The notes beneath the pieces were generated by a model. The model had not been told where the DNA came from. It saw only the letters and a program-made list of their open reading frames with translations, and did no database searches. Both the position numbers and the translations under genes were made by a program. Shown here in pieces: positions 12,444 to 21,731 of a stretch of DNA of 64,000 nucleotides. Source of the DNA: Pseudomonas kielensis (GTDB lineage: Bacteria; Pseudomonadota; Gammaproteobacteria; Pseudomonadales; Pseudomonadaceae); the NCBI RefSeq assembly GCF_014236655.1, contig NZ_JACMYG010000001.1, positions 1-64,000 on the forward strand. Direction: 5' to 3'. Positions within the stretch are counted from its first letter, which is position 1. The number at the start of each line of letters is the position of its first letter.

Positions 12444-12467
12444 GCTGCGCTGGCTCGCCAGCGCAGC
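12444..12467. terminator. Hairpin between convergent deaminase and chaA genes
   Basis: GCTGCGCTGGC (12444-12454) pairs perfectly with GCCAGCGCAGC (12457-12467). It lies between two convergent stops and could serve both strands, but no strong T run follows. Confidence 0.5.
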
Positions 12468-12469
12468 CG

Positions 12470-13240
12470 CTAAAGCCCCAGCAGCGACAACATAATGAAG
12501 GTCGCAAACAGCACAAAGTGAGTCATCCCTTCGATGGCGTTGGTTTCGCCATCGTTGAGGTTGATCGCACTGACGATCAAGGTGATGAACACCATCACGG
12601 TCTGCACCGGCGTCATGGCCATCTGAAACGGCTGGCCGGTGTACAGCGCCATGGCTTCCATCACCGGCACCGTCAGAATCACCGTCGACAACGACGCCCC
12701 CAACGCAATGTTGACCACCGACTGCATACGGTTGGCCAAGGCTGCGCGCAAGGCCGTAAGGATCTCCGGGGCCGCGGAAATCGCCGCGACCACGATCGCC
12801 GTCAACACCGGCGGTGCGCCCGTCCCTTCCAGCCCCAGGTCGAGGGTCTTGGACATCACCTCGGCCAAGGCGCCGATCACCACCACGCCAAACACCAGGG
12901 TGCCAATGGACAGCCCAAGACTGATCGCCGGCGCCTCCTGCTCGGCCTCGTTTCTGCGGCGTTTTTGCGGGTAGCTGTAGCTGAAAAAGTAACTGTGGGG
13001 ACCGACCTGCATCCGCAGGAACAGGGTGTAGAGCACCACCATCGCGCCGATGGTGAAGGCCGAGTAGATCTTCCAGTCAGCCTCGGGAATGAACTCCGGC
13101 ACCACCATGGACACGCTCATCGCCGTGAGGATCATCACGCTGTAAGTGCGCGCCGAATCATCGTTGTAGGACTGCTCGCCATGCTTGATCCCGCCCATCA
13201 ACGCGGCCAGGCCGAGGATGCCGTTGATGTCGAGCAAAAT
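12470..13240 (-). pseudogene. chaA: chaA, calcium:proton antiporter, 5'-truncated by island insertion
   Basis: The remaining 255 codons encode the C-terminal two-thirds of a CaCA-family Ca2+(Na+)/H+ antiporter. Visible parts are LGLAALMGGIKHGEQSYN, the helix GTLVFGVVVIGALAEVMS, and ISAAPEILTALRAALANR with the conserved acidic ion-binding region. ChaA proteins are usually about 360 aa, so roughly 110 N-terminal residues including the first acidic repeat are missing. Upstream of LLDINGILG the reading frame meets a stop codon at once and the sequence changes character. The ATG within the fragment is not the natural start. Transport function is expected to be lost unless the rest lies elsewhere. 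Confidence 0.85.
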
Positions 13241-13244
13241 TCTT

Positions 13245-13270
13245 TTCTAGACACATGAATTCATCTAGAA
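13245..13270. other. Candidate recombination site at the left island junction
   Basis: TTCTAGA (13245-13251) and TCTAGAA (13264-13270) form an inverted repeat around a 12-bp core, and ATGAATTCAT (13255-13264) is itself palindromic. It sits exactly where chaA homology ends. Tyrosine recombinases act on short inverted arms around a core. The assignment as attL is inference. Confidence 0.45.
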
Positions 13271-14241
13271 GGTGCAACCCTTTACGAATCAACGGCTTAG
13301 CCAACGTTTTTGACACCTAAAACTTGACACCCATTTCCATGTGCTTCGGATACCCCAGACGGAAAAAACGCTGAATTCATCGACACTCCACTACCTCCCA
13401 TACGCTGAGAACGGAAGAGAGATCTCACAATGATCGATATGAGGTTATCGTGGCCAGGTTGCCCATCACCTCGGATTGACGGGTAGGAAACCCTAGCGCA
13501 CCGTCCATCGCCTTTGCCCCCCCCCAAATCACCAATCTCAAGGGTGGACAGCAGGCCGTATCGCAGTGTTGTCTGCGGCGAGGCGCGGAATGTCCAGTCA
13601 CACCTGAAAAAAATTACGGTTGCGCTGGACGTGATTCAAGCCGATTCGGATCCTAATATTAGACTCGATACCACAAGCTAGGGGCCGAACACCAACCGGA
13701 CTAAATATATGCGGAGGTAGTGCTTGTATTCCGTAGAACACGGCGACGAGATAAATCGATAATTGGTTCAAACGCTAAGTCAATATTGCTTTAATTAATG
13801 CCCTGCCAGCAGTCCCGGCAAAGAGCTATTAGAGACCACCTGGTTGAGGGTGACCAAGCAATCTCTCAGTGAAATACTCCCTAGGAACTAAGTACACTGG
13901 GAAGGAGCAACCGCCGTCCTTGCGCTCACCCACGCTTAGGTATGCCGATAACGACGAACCCTCTCGTCCAGCCTAATCCCTACCCCCGGCGTATTGGCTG
14001 ATCAGCGTCCACGCCGGCAATTCCTTATCAGCGAAACACAGACAAACAGATATACAAAACAACATATCAATTGTCGGCCAACCTTTCACTGCGACATGAG
14101 GTTAATGCAAAATTCCGTCCCGAAACACATGTAAGAGTATGCTTTTAATACACTGTTTAAAACTTTAGAAGCACGCACGAAAGTGCTTGACCAGAGCAGT
14201 AAGATCACTACGCTATGCCGTTTTTGGCGTAGGATCTCATT
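13271..14241. other. Gene-poor 1-kb stretch before the recombinase operon
   Basis: No open frame here has a ribosome site and protein-like composition. It is AT-richer than the core. A run of C residues lies at about 13516-13525. An inverted repeat CTACGC...GCGTAG lies at about 14209-14233, just before the first recombinase gene, and could be an operator or leader hairpin. Such long empty ends often carry binding sites for the element's recombinases. Confidence 0.45.
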
Positions 14242-16350
14242 ATGCTTACCTACCAAGTGCAGGATGATCGCATCACATTCAAGTGGGATGATGATGAATG
14301 TATTCGCGGCTACCGGACTACTACAATCCACACTCCATCGTGGATCGACAAAAAAGTGCTCAATAAAGTAGCCGATGCGGTAAGGGTATTATGCATCACT
14401 GGAGCCGACACTAGCTATTCGGGGCGCTTCCGGGCAAGCAAATATATCTTTAAGCACATTGCCAAGTTCCAGCTAAAGTTCCCACCTGCGGAAGATGACT
14501 GGAGCAACTTCATACTTACACACTACTCCCATCACCTCTACAACAAAGACCATAAGCCCAAAACCCGATATGACCATTGGAACGCGGTGGCGTTTATTTA
14601 CAAAAAACTGAGGCGGGATGGATTTATACCGGAAGACACATTCATCCCAGATGCAAAAGCGAATTCCGTCAGTCACCCGGAGAATATGTCTCAACCGGCT
14701 GGTTACGGGACTGTGCACACGCCTATTCCCAAAGGGCCACGATTTCTGCTTCCCAAAAAATACCTTGTGGAAGAAGGCTTGAGTTTTGAAGATGACGTGT
14801 ACCTACTTAATCTTAAGAACACTCTCGAGACAAGGGCCGATGCCATTGTCGAATGCTCGGTAGACTACTGGAATCGAATGCTAAGATGCCACGCCCGAGG
14901 TGATGAGCTATGTAAGAACATCTCGAACGACGAAATCAAGGCGGTGCTTGAGAGCGGACAATTCAGCAGAAATGGGATGCATCTTGCGCATCCAGATTCG
15001 CCTACAGGTATTAACTGGTTTCTAGCCGTCGCTCGATATTACGCCGCACAGACTGACGAGCTTAAATCGATGACATTCGACGACCTGCAAGAACTACCTT
15101 TCTTCAGGCCCGTCATCTACAACTCTCATAGCAAGCCTAAACTTAGGGCACGACTATGGGAGGCTGCCGGCGACGACTGTATCGATAACAATACAGTTAA
15201 CGAAACTTTTAACCGACTACTCGGCTACTTGTCACCCAGAGACTGCGCAGTTGCAAGTGCGATCATTGCATCAGAAAACCCTTCGTTCAATCCATCATCA
15301 CTGACCAACATAAAGTTATACCGACGAGACGGAAAATTCTATCTACGCGGCAATAGTGACAACAAGCGAATAACAGTCAGCGTTAGCAAACCTCGCGCGC
15401 AGTCACGCAAGGTCTCTGTACTTCCCCCATTGAGCACTCGGATCGTTATGGATGTGATTCGGTGTACAAACATGCCAAGACGACGCCTTTTATCGGAGGG
15501 TAAGAGCGGGTGGAGGAAGCTGTTCCTTGTCTCGAGCAGAAACCAAATTGGCTCCAGTCCTAACTTTGCAAAAACCTTGACTACAAATGCTGGACTCTCT
15601 CTGCACGATTTGTATAAAGATGAACTAGACAAAGTAGGCGTAACTCCAAGCATGGTCAATCTCTACACGATCCGATGCACTCAAGGGATTTTGGAGTTTT
15701 TGCGTACTGGTAGTCTCCAGGCCGTAGCGGACATGCTGGGTAACTCTTTGCAGGTGGTAAGAGATAAATATATTCCGGCCTGGATGGTTCATCGATGGGC
15801 GACGAGGTTTTTCAGGGTGCTACATCAAAAGGTCATCTTAGTAGCAACAGAGGGCGAGCCTTGGCAGTTAGCTGCATCTGACTTTAGCACTCGAGAAGAG
15901 CTACAGGCTTTTGTCCGACGGATACTATTAGGCCTTAAGAAGGGAGATCCCTTAAGCGAAGCCTTACGCTCGAAGCTGGGTCATTACTCGCCTGACCCCA
16001 GCTCTTTAATTGAAATGTTTGTAGAGCGCGAGCTGCTATTTGATCGGAGTGCGGGTAGCCTTGCCGCGATCTACGCATACGCAGATGCCGTCGATAAGCT
16101 TGCACCAGAAGAACGCTTAGTGATCGATGAGCGAACTAGCGTGCCCTTATGGATCTTCCCGGTGCTCCGGGATTTAGTAGCGAAAACAATTTCCCTCGAT
16201 TTCGATAGCGCATCTAACGCTGAGATGGCTATTGCGGGCAGGGTTTCGGGCGACTCCATGAGTGAACTCCGAAAATCGCATGCTCGTGCGACCATCCTGA
16301 AGCAAGACCTTCGTCCGCTAGTCTCCCTTTCCGATTGGAAGGCCATCTAA
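14242..16350 (+). CDS. Large recombinase-like protein with degenerate tyrosine-recombinase domain
   Basis: A 702-aa protein and the first gene of the recombinase operon. The C-terminal half ends in a motif series like a tyrosine recombinase, but altered. YTIRCTQGI (Arg near residue 477) replaces HxLRHT, LGNS replaces LGHS, and KYIP (about 510) carries a possible nucleophile Tyr. No clear first Arg is visible near NPSSLTNIKL. It may therefore be an accessory or regulatory partner rather than the catalyst. AGGA lies 6 nt before ATG 14242. Its stop overlaps the next start (TAATG). The sequence is rich in Lys, Asp and Asn compared with core genes. I cannot give a family name with certainty; GMT or Tn554-type large subunits are the closest idea. 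Confidence 0.7.
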   Translation: MLTYQVQDDRITFKWDDDECIRGYRTTTIHTPSWIDKKVLNKVADAVRVLCITGADTSYSGRFRASKYIFKHIAKFQLKFPPAEDDWSNFILTHYSHHLYNKDHKPKTRYDHWNAVAFIYKKLRRDGFIPEDTFIPDAKANSVSHPENMSQPAGYGTVHTPIPKGPRFLLPKKYLVEEGLSFEDDVYLLNLKNTLETRADAIVECSVDYWNRMLRCHARGDELCKNISNDEIKAVLESGQFSRNGMHLAHPDSPTGINWFLAVARYYAAQTDELKSMTFDDLQELPFFRPVIYNSHSKPKLRARLWEAAGDDCIDNNTVNETFNRLLGYLSPRDCAVASAIIASENPSFNPSSLTNIKLYRRDGKFYLRGNSDNKRITVSVSKPRAQSRKVSVLPPLSTRIVMDVIRCTNMPRRRLLSEGKSGWRKLFLVSSRNQIGSSPNFAKTLTTNAGLSLHDLYKDELDKVGVTPSMVNLYTIRCTQGILEFLRTGSLQAVADMLGNSLQVVRDKYIPAWMVHRWATRFFRVLHQKVILVATEGEPWQLAASDFSTREELQAFVRRILLGLKKGDPLSEALRSKLGHYSPDPSSLIEMFVERELLFDRSAGSLAAIYAYADAVDKLAPEERLVIDERTSVPLWIFPVLRDLVAKTISLDFDSASNAEMAIAGRVSGDSMSELRKSHARATILKQDLRPLVSLSDWKAI

Positions 16351-18524
16351 TGGAAGACTTTTCATTCGACGAACGTCGTATCAAAGCGATGATCGAGCAC
16401 GCGGAACGGCAAAGCAAAATCTATAAAAGAAGCCACAGCTATCAAGCAGATTGGCTGGTAAGAGGTGGGATCGGAAGTCAGGAATGGCTGGTCAGTTTTC
16501 CAGGTGGGTCAAAGCTTCAGTGCATGAGCTTTGATCGCTTGATGGCGGACGGCACCAACCTCACCGACGCCCCTAATAAGCTGCTGCTGGAAACGGTGCA
16601 GAAATGGTTATTTCACTGTCGCATGGGCACCATTACAGGTAAACCAGTCGCGGAAGGTCGATGGATCACATACTTTAGCTTCGCTATGAATTTGGCGGCA
16701 CGCGCCAATCTTTATAAAGATACTTATGAAACCAGTACGCATGGCTTCAGGCTCTTCGATGAGGACGCCTGCAAAGCTATCGCCGAAACTTTCAGTCAGG
16801 GTGGATGGACTGCTGCTTTGTTGTTGAAGGAGCGTTTCATTTCACACCTGCTCGATATCTTACCTATCTCCTTCTCATTAGAAGATCTTATATCAGACCT
16901 GGACGCCCTGCCAGTTGAGCTCACAAGAGAAGCGATTTCCTACTTTACTCGAAACGATCTCTACGTCTCCAGCGCCCAAAACAGCACCTATGATAAAGGA
17001 TTGCTGTCAAGAGACTATATTGGCTCCATTCTCGGTCGACCTTCAACGTCTCTGCATAATGCAAATTTTCGACTGTTCATTAGGCAGTTTGAGCCGGCCT
17101 TAGCCCATGACGACTTACTACAAAGAGGTGTGCGAGCAAACCTTCACAGCACTCAAAATACTAAGACAATAGATGAGGCAGCTGACGGGGCGATGGGCAT
17201 CAGCTCTTTTATGGATACCATGTCGTGCCTAAAATTATTTTTCCAAGGCCATGATATTCTGCCCGAAGACATCCCCGACATCAAACTGAACATTGATCAA
17301 CTTGTTCTTGATTACAAGCCACACTTGAAGCCAGGTGGCCACACCAAATTGCTACCTCTTGATATTGGCTTCAAATGCCTGAATCAGGCCTGCAAGTGGA
17401 TAACCGTCTACGGAAATGCCATAGTTGAGTCTCTGATTTTTTACATCGAGCAATTCGTCTCTATTGACGAAGACAATTCATTGTCGAAACAGTCCGTAAA
17501 AAAGAACGAGCTCTTCCAGAAAACAAAACACCTTTGGATGACGAGAGGTATGGAAAACCTACCTGCCCAGCCGCTATTCCAAGCGCTCAACATAAGCAGG
17601 CTCCAAACCAAAGAGAAGAAAAATTTCCCTGTAGATAAAACCAACTACAAAATGGTGATGGAATCTTTTTATGGCGCTTGCGCCATAATTATCGGCATCG
17701 TAAAGCCTATTCGGAATACTGAGCTTAGTACCCTTGAACGTAACTGCCTATCTACTGACCGGGGCAACAATGGCGCTTTTATGGGCCACATGGTTGGCAA
17801 AACTGGGGAGTTGGGTGCAAACGACTTCATTGAGCGCCCTATTCCCTACGTTGCTGCCCATGCCATCCAGCTACTCCAAGTGCTCGGCGAAAAGCTAGCA
17901 GATATCTATGGAGATGAATCGGAGTACGCAGGGAGGCTGTTTTATATTCCGGGCAGAGGATTCAAATGCCCTAGTGGCGAAATTCCCGAATGGAAAGTGA
18001 ACTTGTGCATTAATACTTTCTGCGATGCTATCCAACTGCCCGTCGATAAAATAGGTCGGCGATGGTATGTGCGCATTCACGAGATGAGAAAATTCTTCCT
18101 CCTGCTCGTACATAGACACGTGGGAGATTCAGCGAAAGAATTGCTGAGGTATATGGCAGGTCACTCCAATAGGAAGCATATTGATGATTACACAGATTAT
18201 GAACCGTCAGATTCGGAAGCCGTCCGATATGAATCCGAATGCATCGACGACAAGCTCATTGCTCTTGAAAACGGCTTGCTGTCCAAAGATGCAAACCAAG
18301 GGCTTCTAGCGCTTTACATAGAAGCCTTGAAGCACTTCAAAGCCACCAGCATCGCCTCGATTAGCAACAAGGAATTGCTCCAATACCTAGACAAAATGGT
18401 GCAACAACCTGAGTTCGATATGACCACATATAAAGTCAGGCTTGAATCTTACGACGAAGAAATCTACACCATCGATTTCGCCATTTGCCTAGGAGGCCAA
18501 AAAGATGAGAGATACAACAAATAA
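16350..18524 (+). CDS. Tyrosine-type site-specific recombinase, large (724 aa)
   Basis: The second operon gene. It holds a full tyrosine recombinase site: Arg I in KPIRNTEL (about 455), Lys in HMVGKTG (about 484), HEMR (His about 577, Arg about 580), GHS (His about 605) and the nucleophile Tyr in DDYTDY (about 614). About 400 residues precede the catalytic domain, far more than in phage integrases, as in TnpB of Tn554-like elements. ATG 16350 overlaps the previous stop, with GGAAGG upstream. It probably cuts and joins the island ends with its neighbours. Confidence 0.85.
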   Translation: MEDFSFDERRIKAMIEHAERQSKIYKRSHSYQADWLVRGGIGSQEWLVSFPGGSKLQCMSFDRLMADGTNLTDAPNKLLLETVQKWLFHCRMGTITGKPVAEGRWITYFSFAMNLAARANLYKDTYETSTHGFRLFDEDACKAIAETFSQGGWTAALLLKERFISHLLDILPISFSLEDLISDLDALPVELTREAISYFTRNDLYVSSAQNSTYDKGLLSRDYIGSILGRPSTSLHNANFRLFIRQFEPALAHDDLLQRGVRANLHSTQNTKTIDEAADGAMGISSFMDTMSCLKLFFQGHDILPEDIPDIKLNIDQLVLDYKPHLKPGGHTKLLPLDIGFKCLNQACKWITVYGNAIVESLIFYIEQFVSIDEDNSLSKQSVKKNELFQKTKHLWMTRGMENLPAQPLFQALNISRLQTKEKKNFPVDKTNYKMVMESFYGACAIIIGIVKPIRNTELSTLERNCLSTDRGNNGAFMGHMVGKTGELGANDFIERPIPYVAAHAIQLLQVLGEKLADIYGDESEYAGRLFYIPGRGFKCPSGEIPEWKVNLCINTFCDAIQLPVDKIGRRWYVRIHEMRKFFLLLVHRHVGDSAKELLRYMAGHSNRKHIDDYTDYEPSDSEAVRYESECIDDKLIALENGLLSKDANQGLLALYIEALKHFKATSIASISNKELLQYLDKMVQQPEFDMTTYKVRLESYDEEIYTIDFAICLGGQKDERYNK

Positions 18525-19053
18525 AAATCTCCACTCTCGTCACACTTGGCTTTCACAGGTGCTATCTAAAGAAATTACACCGTCGAAAGCCCAGCTTCGA
18601 GCCCTATCCTCGATGCGAGGCTTCTGCAAACTGGATGTCGCTGGCTGCTTCACATCGATTTCGCTCAACTCCCTGAAGCAAGCGGCTAAGGTCGCACAGT
18701 TTGGCATCTCTGGGTCAAGCCTGTGGGACAACATGCTACAGATGAGATCCAGGGCGTTTGCCCTGTTGACTCCCAAGGTTAATCCGGCGCCTGCACCTAA
18801 CCTTCCTTCAGACAAGGATCAGGCACGCATCGCGCTGCTGGAGGCTCACATCGCCTCGATGGCGTACTTTGACATCTTGACTTTCCTAGAGCGTATTGAC
18901 CCTCAGAGCAACCGTAGCGCTGACGAAATCCGCGCAACCATCAGACTTAAAGTCAAAACATCCAAGGCCAAATATCAATCTTTCCTGATAAGCGACCAGA
19001 TATTTTCTTCAGAGAAAATGAAGGTTATCGACGGCGGCAAAAAGGATGGGTAA
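18505..19053 (+). CDS. Small protein of the recombinase operon
   Basis: A 182-aa basic protein overlapping the previous gene by 20 bp, with AGGAGG 8 nt before ATG 18505. It contains ISLNSLKQAAKVAQFGISGSSLWDNMLQMR, which may be helical, and a Lys-rich end. No domain is recognised. Its place between recombinase genes recalls TnpC of Tn554 or GmtX of GMT elements, small accessory proteins of multi-recombinase modules. That parallel is inference. Confidence 0.75.
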   Translation: MRDTTNKNLHSRHTWLSQVLSKEITPSKAQLRALSSMRGFCKLDVAGCFTSISLNSLKQAAKVAQFGISGSSLWDNMLQMRSRAFALLTPKVNPAPAPNLPSDKDQARIALLEAHIASMAYFDILTFLERIDPQSNRSADEIRATIRLKVKTSKAKYQSFLISDQIFSSEKMKVIDGGKKDG

Positions 19054-20509
19054 GCAACTCTACACGGAATATGAATCCGTAAGCGTGCCAGACAAAGCTA
19101 TGCCGATTCGGAAGGCTGGGGCGTTTATTGGAAAGTCACGCACTATCGAAAACTTCGTACTTATTCGCTGGCCTAACGGTAGGCCGTGCAACCTTGCCAA
19201 TCTATGGATCGCTGAGATCTGCGCGTCCACAGGCGCCAGAGATTCTGCGCGGGTAGACGCAGCGCTCATCACGCACTTCATTCGCTTTTGCTCTGTCAAG
19301 AGCATTCAATTCAGCAATTTCAACGAAACTAATTTTAAGGATTTTACTGAACAGCTAGTTCAAGAAACCAGGTCTACCCTTCGTGGTATCGCACCAGCAA
19401 GGAATAACAATCGCACCAGGCTAATCCAGCATACCACGCTTAACTTTTTGCACTGGCTAACAGAAAACTATCCAGATCTTTCTAAAACGCCGTTGGTAGG
19501 CCTAAAGAATAGTGGTGCAAATATCACGATATCTTATGAGATAAATCCCAAAACCAAGCGATCCTACATGGTTCATCCCCTGTTCGTAGCTCCCGTGCCG
19601 TACAACGATGACAAGGTGGCAATAGACGAACACATCATCCAAAAAATCCAGGATGAGATTTTCCGGAAGCGAGACTGGGAGGATCTGCCTGCTAGCTCCA
19701 AGCTTAAATCAATCAGTGACCTCGAACTCTACGATGCCACCAGTGTGTATCTATACGAGCGGCGGATGTTCACGTTAAGAATGATGAAACTCACAGGACT
19801 ACGTCCTGAGGAGCTATTTGACCTCGACCTTCAGCTCAATCAAAACATTTCGAATACACTAGAGATTGTGATCCCCACTAAAAAGCGCGGAACTCCGGCA
19901 CCGTTACGCCGTTTTAAAATCAATGCTGCAGATGCAAGGCGGTTTGAACTTTACGCTGAAGCCAGGAAAGCTTACATTGACTTCCTAGCAGATCGTAAAA
20001 TTTTTTTCGACCAGCCCAACAATATATTCCTAGGTGAAAATGGTAGTCGATTGAAAAAAGAGTCAATCACTAAGGAGTTTGACCGACTGTGTTTAGGTGC
20101 TGGTTTGTCAGGCACCCGCGTTTGCCTGTCCATGTTTAGACATCGTTTTGTCACGCGTCAAATCAATATCAGGCTGGAGGAAAGATTCGCCCAAGCCCCC
20201 GCTCTAAAGAAAGGGTGGACGCCGGCGCTGCGAGACGATGTTTGCGCAGAGGTGGCACAACTCACCGGGCACTCTGACCCTGAATCTCTCCATCATTATT
20301 TTCACGCTGAATACAAGGCGCTCACGTCGAGCTCGACCTACAGTTCGATGCTTGAGGCCCAGGACGAACTGGACTCTGTTAAAGACACGCTCACTGCTCT
20401 AGAGCATAAATCCAAGCTGCAAAAAAATGATCTGTCGGTTGAGATCCAAAACCTCAAAGCTCTGGCCGAAAAGCTTGAAATGCGGCTAAGCAACCGCGAG
20501 AGTGCTTAG
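19046..20509 (+). CDS. Tyrosine-type site-specific recombinase (487 aa)
   Basis: The fourth operon gene, overlapping the third by 8 bp. A SAM-like N-terminal core-binding domain (ARVDAALITHFIRFCSVK) precedes the catalytic domain with TGLRPEELFDL (Arg about 253), PTKKRG (Lys about 279), SMFRHRF (second Arg about 365; Ser replaces the usual His three residues before), LTGHSD (His about 409) and HHYFH (Tyr about 418). The last 60 residues look like a coiled coil (LEAQDELDSVKDTLTALEHK), which may pair it with other subunits. It looks catalytically competent, since the substituted His varies in the family. Confidence 0.85.
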   Translation: MGKQLYTEYESVSVPDKAMPIRKAGAFIGKSRTIENFVLIRWPNGRPCNLANLWIAEICASTGARDSARVDAALITHFIRFCSVKSIQFSNFNETNFKDFTEQLVQETRSTLRGIAPARNNNRTRLIQHTTLNFLHWLTENYPDLSKTPLVGLKNSGANITISYEINPKTKRSYMVHPLFVAPVPYNDDKVAIDEHIIQKIQDEIFRKRDWEDLPASSKLKSISDLELYDATSVYLYERRMFTLRMMKLTGLRPEELFDLDLQLNQNISNTLEIVIPTKKRGTPAPLRRFKINAADARRFELYAEARKAYIDFLADRKIFFDQPNNIFLGENGSRLKKESITKEFDRLCLGAGLSGTRVCLSMFRHRFVTRQINIRLEERFAQAPALKKGWTPALRDDVCAEVAQLTGHSDPESLHHYFHAEYKALTSSSTYSSMLEAQDELDSVKDTLTALEHKSKLQKNDLSVEIQNLKALAEKLEMRLSNRESA

Positions 20510-20606
20510 TAGTGCTTCTACACCACCCGACCGGCCTGTGAGCCAGAGTTATCACGGTGCCATACGCTACCGGTGTGCGGTTACCGATACCTGGGAGAAT
20601 AGTCAG

Positions 20607-21158
20607 ATGCGAATAGTCCGTACGCTATGGGATCTCATAAGCAAAGACCACCGCCCTCAGCGTGAGATTGAGCGCGAACGTGCGTTCATCCAAGCCGCGA
20701 ACAGGCTCAAGACCCTTAGGGTATCGCCGGAAGGAGCCATGTTCATTGATCCCGAAGAGTTCCGGGAGCAGATTGTCTGCGCACGTGAGCAGTTGAAGCA
20801 CCTCGTACCTAACCCGGGAGCACCTGGCGGGCCGTCCCGACCATCTGAGAACCATAGGGCGGATCAGCGCGCGTATTTCGCTGCAGAGGCTTCTGTGAGG
20901 CCCATGGACTGTATTGAGGCGGTGGCCTGGCGTCGGCTTCCCAGTGGCGCTGCTGTGCGCTACGTGTGCCTCCAGTCCACGCATACCGGTAGATATGCCG
21001 TAGCTATAGCCAGCATGTTCTCGGGCTCGTCGGAGACACTCCCTACTTGGATCGACGGCGACGTCAACAGACAGGTCGCAAACGCGCTACAGGGCATTGA
21101 TTTCCAGTGGTACGCGACTGTGAGTGACGCGATGAATGCTTGGGATGCAGAGCTCTGA
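20607..21158 (+). CDS. Hypothetical protein
   Basis: A 183-aa protein, unrecognised. ATG 20607 is chosen because GGGAGA lies about 9 nt upstream; an in-frame extension to 20502 would overlap the recombinase gene. The N-terminus is helical and charged (REIERERAFIQAANRLKTL). The C-terminus has an alpha/beta look (YVCLQSTHTGRYAVAIASMF). It directly follows the recombinase operon and may be first cargo. Confidence 0.6.
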   Translation: MRIVRTLWDLISKDHRPQREIERERAFIQAANRLKTLRVSPEGAMFIDPEEFREQIVCAREQLKHLVPNPGAPGGPSRPSENHRADQRAYFAAEASVRPMDCIEAVAWRRLPSGAAVRYVCLQSTHTGRYAVAIASMFSGSSETLPTWIDGDVNRQVANALQGIDFQWYATVSDAMNAWDAEL

Positions 21159-21172
21159 ACGCCGTGCACGCT

Positions 21173-21382
21173 TCACTGGCACCAAGGGCCCCAGGAAGGC
21201 GGGTTCTCGACGATATCGATTGAGATGCTGAGCTCGCGCTGCATGCGCTCGAATACCCTGTTCAGGGTCGGATGGGTATCGGACTCCTTCAGTGTTGTCA
21301 CCAAGAGCAATAGCTCTCGACCTTGAGCCAAGGGCATCTGGACGTCGCAATACACTGTGTCGTCATCGTCTATCATTCCCAT
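21173..21382 (-). CDS. Small hypothetical protein (69 aa)
   Basis: A short protein starting MGMIDDDDTVYCDVQM. GAGGA sits 8 nt before ATG 21382, so I prefer this to a longer frame that would run through the intergenic repeat upstream. No domain is recognised. Confidence 0.5.
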   Translation of the reverse strand: MGMIDDDDTVYCDVQMPLAQGRELLLLVTTLKESDTHPTLNRVFERMQRELSISIDIVENPPSWGPWCQ

Positions 21383-21431
21383 CGAAAAATCCTCATAGGA
21401 TGCTCTTCGCTTCTGGCTTATCCGGCCTGGT

Positions 21432-21530
21432 GTTGGGGCGTGCCCCTGCGGGGATGGTCTGTCGTGAACCGAGCCTTCGTCTCGGCCCTCCGGGCTTCCA
21501 TGCCGCACGCCTGCGCGCTCCGCTTGCGTC
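21432..21530 (-). repeat. Dispersed structured repeat, copy A
   Basis: Read on the minus strand it begins CAAGCGGAGCGCGCAGG, continues with GGAAGCCCGGAGGGCCGAGA and GGTTCACGACAG, and ends in a GC hairpin (CCCCGCAGGGGC). It shares these blocks with copies B, C and D. It lies just upstream of the 69-aa gene. Confidence 0.7.
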
Positions 21531-21703
21531 ACACTGCCCTCTCGCTCCACATACAGTTAACCTAGCCCCTAGCTTCGATATCGTATGCTAAGGGTTTCGG
21601 CAATAGTTTGACGCTAATGCATCGCCCCTCCTACTCAAACCTCTTTCCTCTCTCCCTCAAAAAGTTAATAATTTTAAGTTGGCTCATCCAACCGCCATAA
21701 AAA

Positions 21704-21730
21704 AGAACAAAAAAACTTGCCTATGTAGGC
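21704..21730 (-). terminator. Probable terminator of the STAND NTPase gene
   Basis: GCCTACATAGGC on the minus strand, followed after AAG by a T-rich run (about 21705-21716), one base beyond the stop codon. The stem is short but the T run is good. Confidence 0.55.
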
Positions 21731-21731
21731 G

